A stretch of DNA of 64,000 nucleotides. Origin: Turritopsis dohrnii (lineage: Eukaryota; Cnidaria; Hydrozoa; Anthoathecata; Oceaniidae). Where the stretch lies: assembly GCA_027922465.2 (NCBI GenBank), contig BQMF02000606.1, positions 1 to 64,000 on the forward strand, given 5' to 3'. A model generated the notes under the pieces. It did no database searches. It was not told where the DNA came from and saw only the letters and a program-made list of their open reading frames with translations. Shown here one piece after another: positions 56,390-64,000 of the stretch. Positions within the stretch are counted from its first letter, which is position 1. Each line of letters opens with the position of its first letter. The position numbers and the translations under genes are program-made.

Positions 56390-58599
56390 TTATCGTTTCT
56401 TTAGTCTTTCAGGCGCGTGCTTCAAAACATCAATAATCGCTTTGTTCACAGACGCTTCCGTAGATTTTTGAGTTGCCAAAACGCCACCTATAGAAAGAAA
56501 AAGCAACAACCAAATTAAAAGTATTCAAAACACAATCCTGTTTAAAGTAGATTTAAAAGCAAAATACTTACCCAGGACAATATCGTGAATGGCTAACCCA
56601 TCAAATTTTCTTTTCTTCTTTAGCCCACAAAGACTATACTCAGATAGTACTTCATCATTAGTTACCCTGAAAAAAAAGTGCAGAAAAAAATGCTTGCTTT
56701 ATTATGTCTTGATTACTCTTAAACTAACAATTAAAAATCAAAGTATTAGCCAGCAGTTAAGGGAAAACCCAGCCCATATTTTGTCCCACACCTGAAGATT
56801 TAGTTGGGATGCAGAAACTTTAATTAGATCGTTTTTGTTTCCTTTGCCAATTCAAGGGTCTTGCTGTTATAACATACAGCTGAATACTGACTCTCTCGAG
56901 AAAGATACTTTACTTACGATAACAAGATATTTTTTACATTTGCTCTCACATCTTTGCCACCAATTCTGGACACTTTAGAAAGCTAAAATAAAATATATTA
57001 ACAACATCCTATTAACAAATAATTGTGGGGTGAGTGATATATATCATCCTCTTTAAGGTTAACAACTATCCAATAAAAGAAATCAGTAAAAAATGCAAAA
57101 AATAATGAAGCAAATTAACACTACATTCTGCTTACCAAGCTTTGATAGGCATCTCTATCATTTTTCAGGGTTTCATTCAGTTGAATAAAATCGTCAATTG
57201 TATGGCACTTCTCAATGAAGGTGTCAGCAGAATTCTGATTATTTTTTCTTAGCCCTTCATTTACAGCATTCAAGATTTCTGATAATGCATATAGAACTTT
57301 TCGTTGGAATTCTAGAGTTAAGTGATGGGATTTTCATTAACAAGACAATGAACAGATATTAACAGTAATAAATATCAATTTATACATACCATCAGTAGTC
57401 AAGGGATATCGGTCCTTATTTCCACTAGACTTTGTCTTTTGACTTTTTGGTGGTGAGCTGGATGCTCTTTTTCTATTTTGGATAATAGATAACAAAGAAG
57501 AGCTAGAAGCATCACTCGCTCTGCTGAATGAGTTCGACCTTTGTGCAGGTGAAGTTTCTTGACAAGGCTTTCTTGTTCTTGGTGATCTTCTGGGAGAAGA
57601 AAAGTCAGTTGAGACTGGCGAACATGAACTGTCCGAATCAGATATTATTTCCCTCCTTGATCCTAAAAAAAAAAAAAATAGTAAAATAATGTTACGTATT
57701 TATCAATAATTTGATCATATTTTAGTTCGAAGTTAACCGGACTGACTTTTATGCCCACTGCTTTGGTGACTTGATTCTTTACTTGTTGTCTTTGCATTGG
57801 GTGTTGATTGCAGAGAGTCTGAAATTGTAGGTGACAATGAAAATAGAAGTAGTAATCTCATAACAGCTTTAAAAACAATCTAGAGACAGACTATTCCAAT
57901 TAGCATTTTAAATCGGAAAATCTAATGATACATCCAAGCAAAGTATTTCGATTCCCACACCTAAATTATCAACATTAACTATAGAAACATTTTATCCAAT
58001 TTTTATATGAAATTTGAAATTAGTCCAACCTAAATTCATTATTTCAAGAGTATAATTTCTTACATATTATATGTAGTGTAAGTATCTATTGAAGTATAAC
58101 AACTTACTACTTATAAAACTTCTTTCTATTGAATTCCTTCCAGATTTTGAACGTGGTGGCGTAGGTAATTTGATATCTGAAATGTCAAATTTCTTATGCA
58201 GTTACGACAAATTATGGGGCAACTTTCTTTAAAAAAACTTTTTTTATACCTGTTGAAGTAGTTTTAGTTTTCTTCACAGACAAATGTTCATCACAGCTTG
58301 AAAACTGGTAATCACAAACCAGATCGTAGTCATCTAAACAGTTTAATATTAAAAACAAAAAGAACTATTTATGAAAACACACCTGATTTACAAGTTAAAA
58401 CTCCAGCCAACACTTACCATCTTGAAATTTTACTTTAATTAACTTGTATGATTTCCAACTGGCATAATCAGGCATCTTCCCCTCCTTCAGATCTCTTGAT
58501 GCATTGACAATAAACTCGGTCACCAGAAATCCAATTAGAAGAAACAACAGCTTCTTCTATTTTGTTCCCTTCCAACAACTTTACCAATGAATAAGCCAT
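56390..58599 (-). CDS. Spliced DUF4806-like accessory protein of the CACTA-like element
   Basis: Nine exons (genomic order): 56390-56487, 56572-56666, 56918-56982, 57136-57311, 57390-57662, 57738-57818, 58108-58176, 58250-58333, 58418-58599. All introns are GT-AG, short (67-289 nt), and phases match across every junction; total about 370 residues. The N-terminus reads MAYSLVKLLEGNKIEEAVV, the middle is Ser-rich and basic (57390-57662), and the C-terminus has DTFIEKCHTIDDFIQLNE, LSKVSRIGGKDVRANVK, CGLKKKRKFDGLAIHDIVL and a final HAPERLKKR, resembling the DUF4806 pattern known beside transposase genes in animals. Exon 1 contains a one-base frame break (58500-58535), so this copy may be inactive. 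A DNA-binding or transposition-accessory role is inference. Confidence 0.75.
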
Positions 58600-58848
58600 T
58601 TTAATAATAAATGTTATATTATTGCTAAAAATTTATTGAGGTCGTTAATTAGACTAAAAGAACATCATTTAACTAGAAACTGTCAGTCATGCTTGGTTGC
58701 AAGGAACAATGTACACTCAACCAAAGTGAAAAGCCAAATGATATCACACTTGCGGAAACTTAGAAAGAATAAGACAGAATAGTTATAAATATACACATTT
58801 AGCAGAATAGTAAGACGAAAACACTACAAAATTACGAAACTAAATAAA

Positions 58849-60790
58849 TTAATCGTTCCATTTCACATCATGCAATAATGTGATGAATACTTGACCATAC
58901 TGAACTGGTAAACATACAATTTTTCTTCTGATCTCATGTCTAAATACATTTCTTGCTGGATGACTTTGGTTAATAGTTCCAATAAAATAAATTCCAACTA
59001 ATTTGGATGAGCACGGTTTCTCAAAATATCTTTCTAATTTATGTTTTTTGATCACTTTACACAAATATTGTCCATGATCCACAATCGATTCAATTTTAAT
59101 GATGTCACCATCATCAAGTACAAACCAAATGTCTTTTTCATTTGATGAATTGATAGTCGTATGGCTATCCTGAAAAGCTGGAATGCAGTTGTGTTCTTCC
59201 ATTTCAAAAGAACGCTTGATGATGTGGCTGATAGGATTTGTAGCATTTCGAACCTTCTTTTTGAGAACTTGTAAGTAATTTTCGAAAGGAAAGCATGACA
59301 AGTTATCAAGAGATTCATCAAAATTAGCAACATCTTTATGAAGATGGATCAGACTGTGGATATTGTAAGTCACAAATTCTTCACTGTATATTAATCGGCA
59401 CTTTCGCACGAAAAACTTGAGTAACTTAGATGCATAATCCAAGTTTGACTGCCGAAATTGAGGATTAGAATCCAACAAAATACGCATAGCAACTGACAAT
59501 GAAAGGAAATGATCATAACATTCGTTTGATAGAACATGACAAAAAACAACAGGACCGGTATATAGCAGAAACTGCCGAAATTCAGTGGCTTTCCAACGCT
59601 TTACTTCTTTGATACTCCGTGGTTGTCTTGCAAATTCGCTTGGTAATCTCTGTCGGTAGTTGACAAGAGAATCGGAGATTTCTGCTATCAGCTGAGCAGA
59701 TAACCTACATTTTCTCGGACCTTCTTTCAGATATAAAAGAAGCCGCTTAACTACCCCTAAACAAACCAAATGCATATAGTCAAGGATAAAATCTTTTACA
59801 CATGAAATGGATGAATCTATGAATTGACTTTCTCCAATTTGATGATCTTCATATTTAATGCTGTTAAAATCGGAGTCACATCTTGATGGTTCATCAGTAG
59901 ATAAAAAAACCATTTTGTGAGATGGATTCTCCTTCCACTTGACATCTCTCGCATGCATAATAACCAGTATGGCTCTTGATGCATTTCAAAAATTGGCGTG
60001 CAGGTGCATCACAAATAATTGCTTTAATTTTAACATTTATGCAGGCTCCTTCAAACATTAGACCATTTCTTTCCAAATCTTTATATTCAGTCAGTAAATC
60101 CTCAACAAATTCGTGAACACTTTTTGGCTTCGAAGAACCACAAAAAATGCCCACAATAAATGGTTTGGATTCAGTAAACATAGCAAGAATGGGCCATAAC
60201 TGAACTGCAGAGGATTTAAAGAGTGGTAATCCATCAATGTTAATAAGCAACTGTACTTGTGATGGCTGTGATTGCATTGCTATTAATTGTCGGCGTATAC
60301 TATATGCAAGCCCGGAATAGAAGTAATCACCGTCACATTTTTTCAATACTTTTACCTCTCTTGGAGTTTTGAGTAGTGTTCTACTATCTGCTGGTAAATC
60401 AAATTGACCAGTACCTCTAAGGAGTGTCAATAACTGGTTGATAGCTACTGCCTTTACATCATTTACACAGGCCCAGTATGCCAGTGTCCTGCCAAAATCA
60501 TCAGTCTTTTCGCAGTTATGAGAATCCCCCGAGGTTAATTCGAGAGTGCTATCTTCTTCAGCACAATCATCACGAGGGCTGTCTGATCTAAAATCATCAT
60601 CCGTTTCATCATCCGTTATATCATCCTCCTCTTCTTCTTCTCTTTCATCATCAATGCTCAAAAGATAATTATGATTATTGCCTTTTTGAATGTTATCATT
60701 ATCTTCCTCGTGTTCAGAACTACTACCTTCGTAATCCAGTAAAAATCTCTCAGTTTGTAAACTTCTGCGCCACCTACTATATCTTGACAT
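58849..60790 (-). pseudogene. Tnp2-like transposase (one frameshift)
   Basis: Two overlapping frames. 60790-59894 (298 aa): Arg-rich start, acidic stretch (EREEEEEDDITDDE), TLAYWACVNDV, then LLINIDGLPLFKSSAVQLWP with the first Asp, PFIVGIFCGSSKP, AIICDAPARQFLKC with the second, and the zinc-like GYYACERCQVEG. 59958-58849 (369 aa): DFILDYMHLVCLGVVKRLL, where MHL corresponds to plant Tnp2 MHIEKNV, then FVTYNIHSLIHLHKDV and FENYLQVLKKKVR. The shift is near a T7/A7 run at 59905-59911. The family cuts and moves the element by a DDE mechanism. No introns are needed. It lies 249 bp upstream of the DUF4806-like gene, same strand. Confidence 0.85.
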
Positions 60791-61247
60791 TCTAACGATG
60801 TTTTATAAACTATTCAAGAAGTGAGAAAGCCATGTTTCTAAGTCTTCACCACGTGCGCGAACCAGAATGAACCGTGTTAGTTATTTCACGGGGGTAAACA
60901 AAAATCATGTGATGTGTTTAAGAAACAAATTAAAACGTTGAAGGCTCTTTTCATGATTATTAAGATTTTAAATTTAAACAGATAGAAATAAGCTTTTAGT
61001 ATTAAACTTTGACGAAAAAATGACAATAAGAACAAGTATGTAATTAATATATTTACGCTCTGGTTTGAGTGTGTCATTTTAAATAATGACTTTAAATTAA
61101 GCTTGTATCAAAGTAGACAATAAAAATAATGGTCATACTGTATGGAATAAATAATATGTGAACTAATATTTCGAAATTTGGTAACGATAGGCCATGCATT
61201 TTTAAAGAAAATTTTAAACAAGGAGGCGCGTAAAGAAACTCAGCAAA
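60791..61247. promoter_or_regulatory. Intergenic region between divergent genes
   Basis: 457 bp between the transposase start and the small plus-strand gene. Contains CACGTG (60851-60856) and AT-rich tracts; it could serve as a shared promoter. Inference only. Confidence 0.3.
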
Positions 61248-61793
61248 ATGGAGGAGAATAGAAGAAAATCGGCGGAAAAAATACACAAGAAGACTCGGCG
61301 AACACAAGGTAAATCCGAGACTTTTAATGAGTTTGGCATGAGTTTTGTGTGCGGAATTTCACTTATGTATACTGAAAGTAGCTATAGGGCAAAAAGCAAG
61401 CTCCAAGTGTTTCAGGAAAGGAAAAATACTTGAAGAAAATCATGTTTTTGCCTTCCTTATTAATAATCCCACGTTTAGTTGTAATGATACCCAAGTATTT
61501 TTGATGTTGTATTACTTTTACTTTCATGTAAAATAGGAAATGAGACCTAACTCGCATATTTACTGCACATAAAACAAGTTTTTTCATTGATTTGATACTC
61601 AATCAAAATCATAGAATTATTAATGTGATTATTTATATCTTTCATTTGTTGTTATTGAATATCTATGAAAAATTTTGCTGCTTCTCTGCCTTTTTTTATT
61701 TCAGGGACCATCAAAGAAAGAGTGAGGTTGCATGAAAAGAAATATTTACGCCTTGAAAACCATCATTATGGAAAAGTCAAAAAAGTCGAATAA
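61248..61793 (+). CDS. Candidate two-exon gene for a 49-residue basic protein
   Basis: Exon 1 61248-61308 (MEENRRKSAEKIHKKTRRTQ), donor CAAG|GTAAAT; exon 2 61705-61793, acceptor TTTTTTTATTTCAG|, ending KVKKVE and TAA at 61791-61793. Frame is continuous across the join, and the predicted protein is rich in Lys/Arg and His. It lies inside the CACTA-like element, divergent from the transposase. No family is recognised, and the evidence is splice sites and composition only. Confidence 0.38.
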
Positions 61794-62100
61794 AAAGTGT
61801 TGAAAAATCTTGTTATATAGCTGGAACAAGAATGCAGATTTATTCACAGTACGAAGCAATTCTGTGAAGTCTACTGTGATGTCTTTCAAATGTGATGGAT
61901 GATGGCATACTCGAAACGAAAGTCGAAGTTTCTTACACATATATTTTTTGCAACTCTCATAGATATATTATACAATTATTATACATGTTATATGTCATAA
62001 AAACTACTGTCGTTTCCCCAAGCTTTCAAGATTTCTTTTCTCCATCAGGTTTTTGTGGTAAGAACGATGATATTGAGGGAAGTCTTCAAGTGTTATATTA

Positions 62101-62554
62101 AAGGTCAAAATACACGATCTGATTTTACATATATGATTTTACATACTCGTTTGACGGATGGAAAAAGTCATATATGTTATAGTAAAATACATGATCTGAT
62201 TTTACGTATATGATTTTACATACTCATTTGATGGATGGAAAAAGATCATATGTAACAGTAAAATACACGTAAAAAGTTTTTATTTGATACTAATATACTC
62301 TAGGGAAATCTCAAAAAGTTCATTCAAACCTCTAGACGCACTCTGATTGGTTGAAATTTGTTTACAGCTGTAAAAAGTCATATATGATTTTTTAAAAAGT
62401 AGAAGACCATCCTACTTTTTAAAAGTCATATATGTTAAGTCATAAGAGCAAAAGTCGTATGATTTTTTAAAATATACGATCTGTAAAAGTCATATATGAT
62501 TTTTTATATAATGTAAAATCATATATGTAAAATCAGATCGTGTATTTTGACCTT
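62101..62554. mobile_element. MITE with 42-bp perfect inverted repeats
   Basis: Starts AAGGTCAAAATACACGATCT and ends in its exact inverse. Internally repeated ATATATGATTTT and GTAAAATACA motifs. TAA on each side could be a 3-bp duplication of the PIF/Harbinger type. Nested inside the CACTA-like element. Confidence 0.85.
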
Positions 62555-63239
62555 AAGCCTTCAATTCTATGGGTTTTTACTGCACTTGAAAAAAGAAAAA
62601 GTTATCTTTTTATGGTAGAAGAAAATGTTTTTCATGTTCCTCAAAGCCTTCTGATGTTTTTGCCACATACATACACAATATCCATGATTTCACTATTTAT
62701 CTTTAGTTTTCCTCTAAATCCTCCAATATATTTCAGTGTAATGTGCAACGTAGTCCATTGTAATTAAATTGTATTATTTTATCATTCTCTATTTTGATAT
62801 TTTTTGTATTCAATTTGTAACGTTTTACTATTCATATATTCACTATTTATTATTTTTTAATTTACTGTTTATTTTTGAAGTTCTAATAAATGAAACCTTG
62901 CTATAATACACGATGTGTCTTTTTTTAATAATTTTGTGTATATTTTTTTAGTAACGGCCCCAAAACAAAAACATGCCTTCCCCTGTATTTTTCTCCTTTA
63001 ACATTTCCTCGTGATTGTTCCTCATGAAAAACTTTTCATTATTCTGAAAGTACTGAAACATTCTTAGAAAATCTTTCAAGAGTAAAATAATTGCCTAATA
63101 AAATGATTGCCTAAATTGCTCAACTACACGAAACAATGGTACCTTAAGGGGATTAATTTTCGCGGGAATTTAATTTCGCTATTAATTCAAAAATTCGCGA
63201 AACTTGCGAAATTTAACTCCGTAGTTCGGAAGAACCATG

Positions 63240-63427
63240 AAGTGAGGTTACGAAGTCGTCATAACCATGACCTTCAGGTCATACGTAAGTCATCATTTCG
63301 CCGCCTTGCTGACGTCATATTGAATGACTTCCAATGACGTCATGAAAAAGTCATAGGGATGTCATATGACTTCATGACCAAATTAAGACGTTATTGAGAC
63401 GTCATAATGACGTCATGTGTTTGGTGG
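63240..63427. repeat. Right subterminal GACGTCAT cluster
   Basis: Four or more GACGTCAT copies plus half-sites (AGTCAT, AAGTCGTCAT), mirroring the left end. Confidence 0.8.
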
Positions 63428-63575
63428 GTTGGTCGTGTGAGGGATTTTTTTACGACGTTTTTGGGACGTCTCTATGCAGATTCAATAACGATCTTCGAAA
63501 CAATCATAAACTTTCAAAAGCAATCAGTCTGTATAGAATGATTTATTGTAAATGTTTTTAAACGTCTTAACAAAA

Positions 63576-63660
63576 AGTTGCGGTGGCATAACGGTTGCGA
63601 GTTCGGCTAGCACACTAGAGGTTCTGGGATCGGGTCCGCCTGTGTTCTATCACAGTTTTT
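63576..63660 (+). other. tRNA-derived SINE-like segment
   Basis: GCGGTGGCATAACGGTTGCG resembles a Pol III A box (TGGC..AACGG), and GGATCGGGTCC (63627-63637) matches the B box at 9 of 11 positions. It lies inside the right arm of the GACGTC element at a place where the relative lacks it. No complete body or tail. Confidence 0.5.
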
Positions 63661-63836
63661 GAAAGAGGAGATTTCATAATCTTGCGACGTCGTAACGACG
63701 TCATTGGGATATCATCGAGACGTCTCAGTGAAGATGTGATTGGGACGTCTTTTGAGATTCCCACTTCGCGACCATTTCGCGACGTCTTAGGGACGTCTTG
63801 GAAAGACTTCTTTACGACGTCTTTGTGCCCGCTGGG

Positions 63837-64000
63837 TATGCATTTCAGCGTCTCTTTCTTGGGTTTACAAAACAATTTATGCCTTGCAAGCAATTCAACA
63901 CTGCACCTCAATCACAATTTTCCTCAAAAATCAGTTTAATTTTGTTAGCTAGCTGCAGAGTTAAAAGTTTTTGTATTGTAGCGGTCTGCATGTGTAATTT
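63837..64000. other. Right edge of window
   Basis: AT-rich sequence outside the GACGTC element; no feature seen. Confidence 0.5.

Larger units (their letters stand above)
55780..63428 (-). mobile_element. CACTA-like (Tnp2-type) autonomous transposon, 7.65 kb
   Basis: Left end CCCACCCAACACAATGACGTC; right end inverse reads CCCACCAAACACATGACGTC. TT on both sides (55778-55779 and 63429-63430) is single in the empty site at 47.8 kb, so the duplication is 2 bp. It encodes a Tnp2-like transposase and a spliced DUF4806-like protein on the minus strand, and perhaps a small plus-strand gene. Subterminal regions carry many GACGTCAT motifs. The transposase relates it to the CACTA/EnSpm group, but the ends do not start with CACTA and the duplication is 2 bp rather than 3. 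Confidence 0.85.
55541..63836. mobile_element. Second GACGTC-family element, split by the CACTA-like transposon
   Basis: Ends CCCAGCGGGCACAAGACGTC (55541) and its inverse at 63836, flanked by TA on both sides. Left arm 55541-55779 matches 47561-47812; right arm 63429-63836 matches the later part of the relative plus one array unit. The right arm also holds a tRNA-SINE-like piece (63576-63660). The intact relative at 47.6 kb supplies the empty-site sequence for the inner insertion. Confidence 0.9.

Overview
This window is eukaryotic and almost certainly from an invertebrate animal. The DNA is AT-rich, there are short spliceosomal introns with GT/AG ends, tRNA genes carry internal A and B boxes, and the mobile DNA mix (L2/CR1-like LINEs, Penelope-like elements, DIRS and Ngaro tyrosine-recombinase retrotransposons, BEL/Pao, Helitrons, CACTA-like and mariner-like DNA elements) is typical of cnidarians, molluscs and similar genomes. 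I cannot name the species; a cnidarian is a guess. No convincing conserved host protein gene is present. The host content is mainly a tandem tRNA array, plus a weak candidate promoter and exon at 52.3-54.8 kb.

Layout. 1-10.18 kb: a tandem array of a ~1,096-bp unit carrying tRNA-Arg(CCT) and tRNA-Leu(CAG), minus strand, split at 0.9-4.5 kb by a nearly intact LINE. 10.18-15.24 kb: a second, 5'-truncated LINE whose 3' UTR holds a head-to-tail dimer of a non-autonomous Helitron. 15.24-16.56 kb: the tRNA array resumes and ends. 16.56-25.5 kb: old fragments (hAT-like, Helitron end, BEL gag, foldback elements, LINE, Penelope-like element). 25.59-42.40 kb: one DIRS element with inverted terminal repeats, broken by an Ngaro-like element in gag (26.09-31.33 kb), a C/G-rich foldback (about 32.2-33.05 kb) and a 6.4-kb insertion in the reverse transcriptase (33.54-39.93 kb) that itself carries a mariner-like MITE and a second Helitron dimer. 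42.4-44.3 kb: decayed tRNA units in inverted orientation. 44.3-45.5 kb: Helitron replicase fragment. 46.0-51 kb: a Penelope-like element split by a 2.2-kb GACGTC-rich element. 55.54-63.84 kb: a second member of that GACGTC family, split by a 7.65-kb CACTA-like transposon.

The most informative feature is the nesting. Several insertions can be dated relative to one another, and removing the insertion plus one copy of the short target duplication (or, for the Ngaro-like element, the shared AA core) restores the host element's frame at single-base resolution: Ngaro in DIRS gag, the 6.4-kb insert in DIRS RT, and the GACGTC element in the Penelope RT. The CACTA-like transposon carries a Tnp2-type transposase gene, a second, nine-exon spliced gene whose C-terminus resembles DUF4806, and possibly a tiny two-exon gene on the other strand. 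Its subterminal regions are packed with TGACGTCA-like palindromes. The Ngaro-like element shows textbook split direct repeats with an AA crossover core, and an intron-like segment made of 47-bp repeats sits between its RT and recombinase frames.
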